A DNA stretch of 64,000 nucleotides from the NCBI GenBank assembly GCA_964551445.1, contig CAZKCG010000001.1:186001-250000 (forward strand), in the 5' to 3' direction. Positions 33,152-41,820 of the stretch are shown piece by piece. Position numbers and translations under genes: made by a program. This DNA is from DAOPXV01 sp964551445 (GTDB lineage Bacteria > Muiribacteriota > UBA9980). How positions within the stretch are numbered: the first letter of the stretch is position 1; every line of letters starts with the position of its first letter. The notes beneath the pieces were generated by a model. It saw nothing but the letters and a program-made list of their open reading frames with translations, was not told where the DNA came from and did not search any database.

Positions 33152-33343
33152 TGGCTCTTTCGTTTACTAGTGAATAAATAACAGTGAATAAAGAATAGTT
33201 AATGTAACTGCCTTTATCAGACAATTTTTGGTGAGATGGTTTGAATTTTTAAAATTGAGTGCCAGAGGCGCATCCACAACTATTCTCTATTCTCTCATCA
33301 CTATTATCTACTTCCAATACCTACACCAAATAAGAAGGAACCA
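33152..33343. repeat. MITE-like element, copy C
   Basis: It begins TGGCTC eight bases after the preceding stop codon and ends ACACCAAATAAGAAGGAACC. That end is the exact complement of the GGTTCC end of the copy at 6990. Subterminal segments (CAGTGAATAAAGAATAG and CTATTCTCTATTCTCTCATC) are complementary. It lies between the gene and the gene's terminator. Confidence 0.75.
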
Positions 33344-33375
33344 TGAAATTATGACCCGCCGGGCGCACATAACTG

Positions 33376-33416
33376 AAAACGCCGTTCAAAACGCATCAGC
33401 GCTGAGCGGCGTTTTT
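33376..33416 (+). terminator. Intrinsic terminator after the linker protein and repeat
   Basis: AAAACGCCG (33376-33384) pairs with CGGCGTTTT (33407-33415), followed by a T-run. The loop holds a further CAGCGCTG palindrome. Confidence 0.7.
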
Positions 33417-33465
33417 GAATTTTCTGAATTTATTTTAATTTATTATAAATATTTTGAAATATTTT

Positions 33466-33491
33466 TGAACCCTTCCGTTTTTTTTCCGTAT
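33466..33491 (+). promoter_or_regulatory. Candidate ECF-type autoregulated promoter
   Basis: TGAAC (33466-33470), a 16-bp spacer and CGTAT (33487-33491) resemble the GGAAC...CGTC pattern of ECF promoters. It lies directly in front of an ECF sigma gene, where autoregulation is common. No sigma-70 boxes compete in the same place. Confidence 0.4.
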
Positions 33492-33510
33492 TGCATATGC
33501 GGGAGGGAAA

Positions 33511-34023
33511 ATGGGAAATAATTTTGATCTTTCAAACTGGTTCGGCGAGTGTCACAGGGACCTTTTCAGATTTCTTGTAAAACTCACCGGCGACTGGCAC
33601 GAAAGCGAGGATATACTCCAGGACGCGTACGTGCGCGCGAATCTTAAATTCAGCCTTTTCGATCCCGGCCGGGGAAGCCTGAAGAACTGGATATATAGGA
33701 TCGCCATAAATATCTATTACGACAGGGAACGCTTCAAAACTAAAGAAATGACGGCAGTCACCGAATATTACGCCGAAATTGTCCGTGAAAGAGGACCCGA
33801 AGAAATAATAGATTTCGAATATTCAAAAGAAATGATGGATGCCGCCGTTTTAAAGCTCGCGGCCGATAAACGCGCGCTTTTCCTTCTATCGCTCAAAAAT
33901 ACCATAAGCGACATGGCGGATATTATATCCATCCCCGAAGGAACGGTCAAGAGCCGCCTTCATTACATAAGATCGGAGCTCGTCTCCAATCTTAAAAAAT
34001 TACATGAGGGGGAAAAAATATGA
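33511..34023 (+). CDS. ECF-type RNA polymerase sigma factor
   Basis: 170 residues, normal for group IV sigma factors. Region 2 (about 10-75) includes LFRFLVKLTGDWHESEDILQ and WIYRIAINIYYDRER, which contact core polymerase and the -10 element. Region 4 (about 110-165) includes IPEGTVKSRLHYIRSEL, the helix-turn-helix for the -35 element. The ribosome site GGGAGGG is strong. The stop overlaps the start of the following membrane protein by 4 bp (ATGA), so the pair is translationally coupled. That is the normal arrangement for an ECF factor and its regulator. Confidence 0.92.
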   Translation: MGNNFDLSNWFGECHRDLFRFLVKLTGDWHESEDILQDAYVRANLKFSLFDPGRGSLKNWIYRIAINIYYDRERFKTKEMTAVTEYYAEIVRERGPEEIIDFEYSKEMMDAAVLKLAADKRALFLLSLKNTISDMADIISIPEGTVKSRLHYIRSELVSNLKKLHEGEKI

Positions 34024-35735
34024 ATAATGAAGATAAATTAAATAATGATTTCAAGGATTACCTCGACGCTGACGCGCCTGCAACCCCTGATATCTGTATA
34101 GTTTCAGAAACGGTTTATGAACGGCTCTTCGACATGACGTTCGGCTATCTGATATCATCGGTATCGGCGTTTTTCTTCCTGCTGATACTCATGCCGGTAT
34201 TTTTTATACTTTATGCCATGATCTCCGCCGGCAACGGAAAACCTCCCGAATTAAGCGAAATTTTAGTTATCTTAAACCCGGGCTGGCTTATAGGCCTGAT
34301 ATTGACCATAGGTTTTTTCACCGGCGGAGTCGCGCTTTTTAACTCCATGCGCGCCGGTCGGGTGCTGCTCAAATATTTGTTCATGGTCTGGGGCCTTATA
34401 ATGCTTTTCGAGCTGAAATATTTCATGGACCGCGCTTCCTGGCCGGGCTTCGATAAATTTTTAATGCCGGCGTTCATCGTGTTTTTAATTTTCGTTCTGA
34501 TATATATGATCTATCGTTCGTACCGCAACAAAGATGTAGGCCTAATGCTCTATTTCAATGTAGGCGCCATAACGGTAAACCTTATAATGATCGTCAGGCA
34601 TTTTATTTCATTTAGAAGTCCGGTAGCGGACAGGCACATACAATATTTATCCATGTTTTTTATAGCCGCCATTCTCATGCAGACGATCGAAGCGGCGAAG
34701 ACCTTTTTTCCCTTCGTGAAAGACGATTTTATCAAAATAATAAAATTAAGCGGCTGGCGGAAGCTTAAATTTCTGGCTCTGACAATGGGGCCGTTCGTTA
34801 TTTTTATCGCTTTCATGCATTATTTTGATCACATACAATATTATGCCGGAAGCGTCTATTATGATAAATTCTATATGTTAGCCTCGACGGCCGAAGACCT
34901 GAAGAGGGACCGGGCCAAAAACGATTGCCGCATGCTGGCGGCGGAGATAAGAAAATACAACAAATTTGAAACCGGCAAAGTGCTCAGCAAAGATATGAAC
35001 GAACTCGAGAAAGGTTATATAAAAGATCTTAAAAAATTGAAAGATCCGTGGGGCGGCAACTACGAACATGATTGCGATCTCGGTATCGTTTATTCAAAAG
35101 GCCCCGATCAGAGGCATGCTCCAGGCCTTGCGATCCCCACGAGCAACAAGGATGATATCTGCGTAAGTTATACCGAACCGCTGGTTCTTACCGACGCTAA
35201 ACTTGAAGTGAACCCGGAGGCAGGCGATATAAAAAATCCTGCCCAGGCCAAAAAGTGTTATGACGTGCTCCACCTTTATTTCAATAAGGATGTCGCGCTT
35301 CCGGGACAGATAAATCTTGGAAGATATTCAATGAAATATGATGACAGTGATTATTCTTCGTCTGATTATCCCAGAATTTTAGATAATCCGTTCTTTTATT
35401 ATGATACGAGCGAGACCGGGACGGGGACGATCCCGGCTCCTTCCGACCTGTATTCCGCGGCGGGTTATTCCTTGAACAAAGAAAAAAACGGAACATCTGA
35501 AAAACCTTATGGATACACTTCATGGGGCGCCGATTCAAAGGAAATTATCATCAGGTTCGCCGACGGATATACCTGCGCCGACCCGTCCAGAAAATTACTC
35601 GTTCCGGGCGTCCACTATATAAACCTAACGGGCTGTGAAGAAAAAAGAAGCTGGCATTTTAAAGAGTTTGGAAGATCATATTCGACCAACGGAGCGGTGG
35701 AAGCGCCGAAACCGCTGCTTATTAAAAAGTATTAA
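34020..35735 (+). CDS. Polytopic membrane protein with pseudopilin-like exterior domain; ECF partner
   Basis: 571 residues. An acidic cytosolic N-terminus of about 42 residues precedes roughly six to seven transmembrane helices (about 43-270). A hydrophilic region follows. Its segment from about 285 to 365 reads like the C-terminal part of GspG-type pseudopilins: CRMLAAEIRKYNKFETGK, a DPWGGNY motif near residue 342, then IVYSKGPD. The final 200 residues are rich in Tyr, Ser and Asp and are unrecognised. It lacks the HxxxCxxC zinc motif of common anti-sigma factors. Coupling to the sigma gene suggests an unusual membrane regulator, which is an inference. A strong terminator follows. Confidence 0.75.
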   Translation: MNNEDKLNNDFKDYLDADAPATPDICIVSETVYERLFDMTFGYLISSVSAFFFLLILMPVFFILYAMISAGNGKPPELSEILVILNPGWLIGLILTIGFFTGGVALFNSMRAGRVLLKYLFMVWGLIMLFELKYFMDRASWPGFDKFLMPAFIVFLIFVLIYMIYRSYRNKDVGLMLYFNVGAITVNLIMIVRHFISFRSPVADRHIQYLSMFFIAAILMQTIEAAKTFFPFVKDDFIKIIKLSGWRKLKFLALTMGPFVIFIAFMHYFDHIQYYAGSVYYDKFYMLASTAEDLKRDRAKNDCRMLAAEIRKYNKFETGKVLSKDMNELEKGYIKDLKKLKDPWGGNYEHDCDLGIVYSKGPDQRHAPGLAIPTSNKDDICVSYTEPLVLTDAKLEVNPEAGDIKNPAQAKKCYDVLHLYFNKDVALPGQINLGRYSMKYDDSDYSSSDYPRILDNPFFYYDTSETGTGTIPAPSDLYSAAGYSLNKEKNGTSEKPYGYTSWGADSKEIIIRFADGYTCADPSRKLLVPGVHYINLTGCEEKRSWHFKEFGRSYSTNGAVEAPKPLLIKKY

Positions 35736-35771
35736 GCAATGTAAGAATTTACGCTCATATATATGCCATAT

Positions 35772-35819
35772 AAAAAAGAGGCTGTCCAAAAAGATGATTT
35801 TTGAAACAGCCTCTTTTTT
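35772..35819. terminator. Strong bidirectional terminator
   Basis: A perfect 14-bp stem, AAAAAAGAGGCTGT (35772-35785) with ACAGCCTCTTTTTT (35806-35819), has A- and T-runs on the two sides and lies between convergent genes. Confidence 0.88.
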
Positions 35820-35857
35820 TATATTCAATTTTTCTAATTTATCATTGCTCCGTGGTT

Positions 35858-37033
35858 CTATTTAAAAGCTTTTACGAGCCTGTTGAGGCCTTCCTCGAGC
35901 GTGGCGCGGGGGCAGCCGAAATTAAGCCTCATGAAGCCGCGGCCGTCGGCGCCGAATGTGGTCCCGTCGTTAAGCGCAAGGTGTCCCTTTAAAGTTATCC
36001 TGTCGCAGAGCTCTTTCTGCGTCAGGTTGAACTTTTTAAAATCCAGCCAGGCCAGAAATGTGCCGTCGGGTTTTATGAATTCGATATCGGGCAGGTTTTT
36101 TGATAGAAACACGGACATATATTCAATGTTTCCTTCAAGATATGTTAAAAGCTCATGAAGCCATGGTTCTCCGTGCGCGTAAGCCGCCGTGAAAGCCGTG
36201 ACGCCAAAAACGTTGGTCTGATCGATATGAAGGTTTTCGGTTATCTTTTTAAACGGCGAACGAAGTTTTTCGTCAGCTATTATCGCCGATGATATCGCAA
36301 GTCCTGTTATATTGAAGGTTTTGCTCGGCGACATAAGCGTTACGGTTTTATTTGAAATATCCTGTGAAAGCGATGCCATACATATGTGTTTGTGGCCGGT
36401 AAATATTATATCCGAATGTATCTCGTCCGAAATGATGACGATATTATATTTAAGGCATATTTCGGCCATTTTTAAAAGTTCTTCGCGCGTCCATACGCGG
36501 CCTGCCGGATTATGCGGGCTGCAGAGCAAAAACATTTTAACGCCGGACGCGGCTTTTTTTTCAAAATCGTCAAAATTTATCGAATAACGGCCGTTCTCAA
36601 GGACGAGAGAGTTTTCTACCAGTTCGCGGTTCTGGTCGCGGACGACCGAGAAAAATGGCGGATATACCGGGGTCTGTATCATGACTTTATCGCCGGGTGC
36701 GGTATAGGCCAAGACGGCTATGGCAAGCGCCGGAACTATGCCGGGGCTGAAACATATCCATTCGTTTTTAATTTCAAAGCCGTGTCGTTTTTCAGCCCAA
36801 GCGATCAGCGAATTATTGAATGAATCAGGCCTTGCCGCGTAGCCGTATATAGGGTGCGAGGCTCTGGTTTGTATGGCTTTCACGATCTCCGGGGCGGAAG
36901 CGAAATCCATGTCCGCTACCCACATAGGAAGCGCTTCTTCGTTTTTGAATATCTTTGAGGCGAGGTCCCACTTGAAGCAATCGGTGTTTTTTCTGTTGAT
37001 GACCGATGTGAAATCGTATTTCTGCTCTTTCAT
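35858..37033 (-). CDS. patB: PatB/MalY-type PLP aminotransferase (probable cystathionine beta-lyase)
   Basis: 391 residues, fold type I. The N-terminal motif LPMWVADMDFASAPEI is diagnostic of the MalY/PatB subfamily. The PLP-contacting segments are SPHNPAGRVW and ISDEIHSDI, and the Schiff-base Lys is in SPSKTFNITGL. The C-terminal carboxylate-binding Arg is probably in GRGFMRLNFGCP. The family cleaves cystathionine or cysteine C-S bonds to thiol, pyruvate and ammonia. It is a single gene without methionine-pathway neighbours, so the physiological substrate is uncertain. The ribosome site is weak (GAACGG). Confidence 0.88.
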   Translation of the reverse strand: MKEQKYDFTSVINRKNTDCFKWDLASKIFKNEEALPMWVADMDFASAPEIVKAIQTRASHPIYGYAARPDSFNNSLIAWAEKRHGFEIKNEWICFSPGIVPALAIAVLAYTAPGDKVMIQTPVYPPFFSVVRDQNRELVENSLVLENGRYSINFDDFEKKAASGVKMFLLCSPHNPAGRVWTREELLKMAEICLKYNIVIISDEIHSDIIFTGHKHICMASLSQDISNKTVTLMSPSKTFNITGLAISSAIIADEKLRSPFKKITENLHIDQTNVFGVTAFTAAYAHGEPWLHELLTYLEGNIEYMSVFLSKNLPDIEFIKPDGTFLAWLDFKKFNLTQKELCDRITLKGHLALNDGTTFGADGRGFMRLNFGCPRATLEEGLNRLVKAFK

Positions 37034-37165
37034 AATATACCGTTCTTTCCAGGCAATTTTAATTTTATAAACATGCCTTATTAAGTTGAGTATTTTGAGG
37101 ATTGAATTTTACACCTAAAGATAAAATTTTGCAATAATTATCATTAAAATAAAAGGTTAAATGAA

Positions 37166-37195
37166 TTGACTTTTAAGGTTCTGTTATGATATATT
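37166..37195 (+). promoter_or_regulatory. Promoter of the PIN/TRAM gene
   Basis: TTGACT (37166-37171), an 18-bp spacer and TATATT (37190-37195), 72-81 bp upstream of the candidate start codons. Confidence 0.55.
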
Positions 37196-37238
37196 TCTAC
37201 ACAAGTATATAACATACAAATTAAATGGCTGATATCTG

Positions 37239-37253
37239 CCGTTAAGGTAACGG
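37239..37253 (+). promoter_or_regulatory. Small hairpin touching the ribosome-binding site
   Basis: CCGTTA-AGG-TAACGG is a 6-bp perfect stem with a 3-nt loop. Its 3' arm shares bases with the GGGGAG ribosome site at 37252-37257, so folding could limit translation. This is speculative. Confidence 0.35.
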
Positions 37254-37275
37254 GGAGTGATTTTACATTTTTGCT

Positions 37276-38481
37276 TTGATAAGAAGTTTATTGACACTTA
37301 CAGGAACCGTAACGGGTGTTACGGTAAGTTATTATCTTGCCAACACGCCTTATTATAAGGATAATCCGATACTCGGCGACGATCCCGAGATCAAGCTTTC
37401 CATAGTTCTCGGAATGTTCGGGTTCCTTCTCGGATCGATGATATCCCGCGAACTTGAAAGATACGTCCAGGCTATATTTAAAAAACTTTCGCTCTACGAA
37501 GTTATTTCGGGAGTGGTCGGCTTCATCCTCGGCCTTTTCATGGCCAATCTTATGATACTTCTGCCCGCTATCATATTTCTGAATTCCTCGATGTCTGATT
37601 CATTTCCCGATTATTTCAAGAAGATGATACCCGTTCTTAAAATATTGATGCCTTTCATCATCAATATACTGTTCGGTTATATAGGTATGTCCCTTTGTAT
37701 GAAATATCACGCCGATATAATAAAACTCATATCAGGCAAGACCATAAACTCGATAAACGGTTCTGAAAAATATCTCGATACTTCCGTTTTAGTTGACGGA
37801 AGAATATACGATATAGTAAAAGCGCGCTTCATCGAAGGCAGGCTCATAATTCCGGAGTTCGTGGTGAACGAGCTTCAGTTCATAGCCGATTCGCAGGACA
37901 CTTTAAAGCGCAGCAAGGGCCGCCGCGGTCTCGACGTTTTAAATAAAATGCAGAACGAATTCGCGACTATGGTCGAGATAGGCTCCGAGGACGTTTCGGT
38001 TTCAAAGGCCGTCGATGAAAAACTCGTGGCGCTTGCTAAAAAGAACGGCGGAAAAGTTCTGACGACCGATTATAACCTCAATAAAGTCGCTCAGATCCAC
38101 GGTCTCGAAGTTTTAAACATCAACGATCTGGCTAACGCTCTTAAACCTATAGTTATGCCTGGAGAGTCCATGTCGCTTCACGTTATAAAGGAAGGTAAGG
38201 AACATTCGCAGGGTATCGGATATCTTCCGGACGGAACCATGGTCATAGTCGAGGACGGCCGCGATTCGATCAATAAGACCGTCGACGTGGTCGTTACTTC
38301 GATGCTTCAGACCGCCGCCGGCAGGCTTGTATTCACCAGAACTAAAGCCGGCCTTGAAGCGGGCCACGATGAACAGGCGTCTCAAACGCCGGACGCCCTT
38401 AAAAAACAGGGCGAGTCTGATAAGCACAATGATAATAAACGCGAATTTAAAGACAACAAGATAATAAAAATAAAAAAATAA
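37276..38481 (+). CDS. YacL-like membrane protein with PIN and TRAM domains
   Basis: About 401 residues. Four transmembrane segments (to about residue 150) precede a PIN nuclease domain (about 165-285). Its acidic site is visible in YLDTSVLVDGRI and LTTDYNLN. A TRAM domain follows (about 290-350, with GIGYLPDGTMVIVE), then a highly charged tail. This order matches Bacillus YacL-type proteins, thought to be RNA-acting. The only conventional start is TTG 37276, but GGGGAG lies 18 bases away. ATT at 37267 lies nine bases from it and is a likely alternative start, adding three residues. A promoter and small hairpin precede it. Confidence 0.85.
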   Translation: MIRSLLTLTGTVTGVTVSYYLANTPYYKDNPILGDDPEIKLSIVLGMFGFLLGSMISRELERYVQAIFKKLSLYEVISGVVGFILGLFMANLMILLPAIIFLNSSMSDSFPDYFKKMIPVLKILMPFIINILFGYIGMSLCMKYHADIIKLISGKTINSINGSEKYLDTSVLVDGRIYDIVKARFIEGRLIIPEFVVNELQFIADSQDTLKRSKGRRGLDVLNKMQNEFATMVEIGSEDVSVSKAVDEKLVALAKKNGGKVLTTDYNLNKVAQIHGLEVLNINDLANALKPIVMPGESMSLHVIKEGKEHSQGIGYLPDGTMVIVEDGRDSINKTVDVVVTSMLQTAAGRLVFTRTKAGLEAGHDEQASQTPDALKKQGESDKHNDNKREFKDNKIIKIKK

Positions 38482-38546
38482 TATAAGCATTTAGTATTTT
38501 TATTTTAATTTTTTTACACAGATAATATCTGAAGGAGACTTAATTA

Positions 38547-39323
38547 ATGAGCACCATCGTAAAAGATGCAATGTCAAAGGAATTTGTAACCATTAAAAAG
38601 ACGGAGAAGATCTCCGAGGCCAAGAAAATGATACTTACGGCCGAATCGCGCGCGCTTTTCGTTCTCGATAAAAAAAGGGTCGAGGGCGTTATCACCGAGG
38701 GCGATTTTCTTAAAGAAGCGGACGATTCAAAACCCTGCGCCGGCATTATGACAACCCCTATAATATCGGTGAACCAGGACCACAATCTCCAGGAGGCGGC
38801 GAAACTTCTCACGAATAACCGTATCGGCCAGCTTCCCGTCATTAACGAGACCGGCGAGATGATAGGCGTGGTTACTGAACGCGATATAGTCAAGGACCTT
38901 ATCGTCGATACCAAACAGCCGAAACTCTCCCCGGAACGCGCGGCCATATATCTTGCCATGACCAACGAACGCGAAAAAGAGGAATACTGGCTTGAAAAAA
39001 GTCAGGAGGAAGGCTACAAGGCCGTCATCACCCAGGTCGGGACCACCGCTGAAAAGCTTCCGATAAAGATGCGCGAAGCGACGACGGTAGCCGCCATTGC
39101 CCGCGGCGTTATCAAAGAAGATACGCGTGAAAAAGTAGCGCTCAGTAACGCCGTGCGCGACGCTTATATCCAGCTTTCATCCATAAACCCGGGCCTCGGC
39201 GGCGGGTTTAAAATTTCCGTGGTTCGCGGCGAGGGCAGAATAACGGTAGCCGCGTTCGGTAAATGCGGCCACGCGCTCGCCAACGGCCCGAATAATCTCG
39301 TAATGGGTTTCAGTATCATATAG
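38547..39323 (+). CDS. CBS-pair protein fused to a HutP-like domain
   Basis: 258 residues. Two CBS motifs occupy about residues 5-118 (AMSKEFVTI...GVITEGDFL; IMTTPIISV...GVVTERDIVKDL), a pair that usually binds adenine nucleotides. Residues about 128-258 resemble HutP, the His-dependent RNA-binding antiterminator: RAAIYLAMTNEREKEEYWL, GYKAVITQVG, a GVI...ALSNAV helix, then FKISVVRGEGRITVAAFGKC and a closing MGFSII. The similarity is by eye and moderate. If correct, an adenylate-sensing module is joined to an RNA-binding module. No hut genes are nearby. The ribosome site GAAGGAG is clear. Confidence 0.75.
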   Translation: MSTIVKDAMSKEFVTIKKTEKISEAKKMILTAESRALFVLDKKRVEGVITEGDFLKEADDSKPCAGIMTTPIISVNQDHNLQEAAKLLTNNRIGQLPVINETGEMIGVVTERDIVKDLIVDTKQPKLSPERAAIYLAMTNEREKEEYWLEKSQEEGYKAVITQVGTTAEKLPIKMREATTVAAIARGVIKEDTREKVALSNAVRDAYIQLSSINPGLGGGFKISVVRGEGRITVAAFGKCGHALANGPNNLVMGFSII

Positions 39324-39373
39324 TTATCGAATTTTTTGAAAAAACAAATCAATAATTGATAAGGAGATTTTTC

Positions 39374-40261
39374 ATGAAAAATCTGTTAGTTTTATTATTT
39401 TTTGTCTGCATGATCAACCTTGTGTCCGCGCCGTGCGCGTCGGCTTCAGCCAATGATTTTACTCTCAATTATCCGGCCTACACTCTTAAAGTTCCAACCT
39501 CCTTCATGACCGTCGATTCGATGGTTATGATATACGGCCCGGAGCCGATGACGACATTCAACCTGATAACCAACCCTGAAACCGAGAAGAATCTCGAACA
39601 ATACACAGCTTTTTCAAAAGAACAGATAAAGGGCATTCCTGATTTTAAAGTTGAAAAAGAAGGCTTTGAAACTTATAACGGCGTTAAATTCGCGAGCGCG
39701 GTCAATAAATTCAAAAGCGAGGATATGACGCTTCGTTCAAAGGGCGTATGGACGATCCAGAATAAAAAAGCGCATGTTATGACCTATACCGCCGGCGACG
39801 CTTCGTTCGATAAATATCTCAAGGACGCCGAAGGCATGTTCGCGGGTTTTGACATAGCTAATTCCGCGCTTAAAGTTCCGGCCGGTTTCGCCGGTGAAAA
39901 CTCCATCGTTATGGTATTTGGCGAAACGATAAATGAATTCCGTATAAACTTCAATGTCATAGTTAAAGCGGAAAAAGAAAAAACCCTCGAGCAATATACC
40001 GCTTATTCAAAAGAAGAAGTTAAAAAAGTACCCGATTTTAAAATAGAAAAAGAAGGTTACGAAACCTATAACGGCGTTAAATTTTATTCGATGACGAGTA
40101 AGATGGTCAATAACGACGTTAAACTGAAAGCGAAAAGCGCGTGGACGATAATCGACGGAAAGGCGTACATACTCACATACACTTCCACTGAAGGCGCCTT
40201 CGATAAATATCTCAGGGACGCGGAATCGATGATGAATAATTTTTCGATAGTTAAAAAATAA
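39374..40261 (+). CDS. Exported protein with two tandem DcrB/PsbP-like repeats
   Basis: 295 residues. The signal peptide (MKNLLVLLFFVCMINLVS, then ASA) is followed by two copies of a domain of about 125 residues. Each copy has LKVP near its start, then LEQYTAFSKEQ or LEQYTAYSKEE, then GFETYNGVKF or GYETYNGVKF, then a Thr/Tyr-rich strand (MTYTAG, LTYTST) and FDKYLKDAE or FDKYLRDAE. The strand order resembles the DcrB/PsbP fold. ATG 39374, with AAGGAG ahead, is the best start. It sits between the CBS-HutP-like gene and gltX in the same direction. Function is unknown; it may bind a ligand or lipid in the periplasm. Confidence 0.78.
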   Translation: MKNLLVLLFFVCMINLVSAPCASASANDFTLNYPAYTLKVPTSFMTVDSMVMIYGPEPMTTFNLITNPETEKNLEQYTAFSKEQIKGIPDFKVEKEGFETYNGVKFASAVNKFKSEDMTLRSKGVWTIQNKKAHVMTYTAGDASFDKYLKDAEGMFAGFDIANSALKVPAGFAGENSIVMVFGETINEFRINFNVIVKAEKEKTLEQYTAYSKEEVKKVPDFKIEKEGYETYNGVKFYSMTSKMVNNDVKLKAKSAWTIIDGKAYILTYTSTEGAFDKYLRDAESMMNNFSIVKK

Positions 40262-40321
40262 CGGGTGAATCAGCTTAATAGCTGTAAAATTTAATTTAAA
40301 GCGGAAATAGAGGTATATAAA

Positions 40322-41797
40322 ATGAGTTCTGAAGTAAGGGTAAGATTCGCTCCGTCGCCGACCGGATATCTGCATGTGGGAGGAGCTAGGACCGCTCTGT
40401 TCAACTATCTTTACGCTAAGAATACTGGCGGTAAATTCATATTGAGGATCGAGGACACCGACCGCGCGAGATCGACCGAAGAATCAATATCGGCGATATT
40501 CCGTTCGATGAAATGGCTCGGCCTTGACTGGGACGAGGGTCCAGAGGTCGGCGGAGAATACGGGCCGTATTTTCAAACGCAGCGCCTGGCGACCTATGAC
40601 GAATACGCTAAAAAGCTTCTTGAATCCGGGAACGCTTATTACTGTTTCTGCTCACAGGAAGAGATCGACCGTGAACGCAAGGAAATGGAAGACGCTCACG
40701 TGAGCTCTCAGAAATATTCCGGAAAATGCCGGAACATAGGCCTTGCCGAAGCGCGCGAAAGAATTGCCAAAGGCGAAAAAGCCGCTATCCGTTTTAAAGT
40801 CCCGGCCAAAGAAATAAAATTCGACGATATCGTCAGAGGCCCGCTTTCATTCGACGGAAACCTTTTAGGCGACATGGTGATAGTCAGAAGCGACGGCGTT
40901 TCCACATATAACTACGCCGTCGTCATCGACGACGCTCTTATGAACATAACCCATGTTTTAAGAGGCGACGACCATATCTCGAACACGCCGAAACAGATAA
41001 TCATATACGAGGCGCTCGGTTTCAAAACGCCCAAATTCGGCCATATATCCATGATACTTGGCCCCGACGGGTCGAGGCTTTCAAAACGGCACGGCGCCAC
41101 TTCGGTCGAAGAATATGATAAAAAAGGAATATTGCCCGAGGCGTTCATGAATTATCTCGCGCTTCTCGGCTGGTCGCCGGAGGGAGACCGCGAGTTCTTC
41201 ACTAAAGACGAACTGATATCGGAATTTTCACTGTCGCGTGTTGCGAAAAGTCCGGCCGTTTTTGACATGACGAAACTTAAGTGGATGAACGGCAGCTACA
41301 TAAGAAAAGCCGACGATGTGTCGGTAGCTAAAATGACCGCGCCTTATCTTATCGAGGCCGGGCTTCTTAAAAAAGAAGAACTCGAATCTAAAATGGAATG
41401 GCTTTCCAAAGTTATGAAGACGGCGAAAACATCTTTTGATACTCTGGTTGACGCTCCGGCGCATGTGGGCCTTTTCTTCGGGGAAGAATACGAAGTTAAA
41501 AAAGATGACGCCGAAGTGGCGAAATATATCCACGACAAGGAACTGACGAACAAGGTCATAGATTTTATCGTCTCCGAGATCGAAACGCTCCCTGAATATA
41601 ACCTGGCCGCGGTCAAAGGCGCTATCAAAAAGGCCCAGAAAACTCTCGGCTTTTCGGGTCATGACGTTTTCATGCCCCTTCGCGTTAGCCTTACCGGACA
41701 TAGTTCGGGTCCCGGCGTTTACGAGATGTTCGATATACTTGGAAAAGAACGCACTATAGCCAGGCTTCGCGGATTCGCCACGAAGTATCTGAGCTGA
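40322..41797 (+). CDS. gltX: Glutamyl-tRNA synthetase
   Basis: 491 residues, class I synthetase. The ATP-binding HIGH-type motif is PSPTGYLHVGGA at residues 11-22, and the KMSKS-type motif is SRLSKRHG near residue 255. The anticodon-binding C-terminal region is complete, with FSGHDVFMPLRVSLTGHSSG near the end. It charges tRNA-Glu. Whether it is discriminating or also charges tRNA-Gln cannot be judged by eye. No signal of truncation is seen. A small membrane protein gene follows after 23 bp. Confidence 0.96.
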   Translation: MSSEVRVRFAPSPTGYLHVGGARTALFNYLYAKNTGGKFILRIEDTDRARSTEESISAIFRSMKWLGLDWDEGPEVGGEYGPYFQTQRLATYDEYAKKLLESGNAYYCFCSQEEIDRERKEMEDAHVSSQKYSGKCRNIGLAEARERIAKGEKAAIRFKVPAKEIKFDDIVRGPLSFDGNLLGDMVIVRSDGVSTYNYAVVIDDALMNITHVLRGDDHISNTPKQIIIYEALGFKTPKFGHISMILGPDGSRLSKRHGATSVEEYDKKGILPEAFMNYLALLGWSPEGDREFFTKDELISEFSLSRVAKSPAVFDMTKLKWMNGSYIRKADDVSVAKMTAPYLIEAGLLKKEELESKMEWLSKVMKTAKTSFDTLVDAPAHVGLFFGEEYEVKKDDAEVAKYIHDKELTNKVIDFIVSEIETLPEYNLAAVKGAIKKAQKTLGFSGHDVFMPLRVSLTGHSSGPGVYEMFDILGKERTIARLRGFATKYLS

Positions 41798-41820
41798 TAT
41801 TTTGAAAAAGAGAGAACAAA

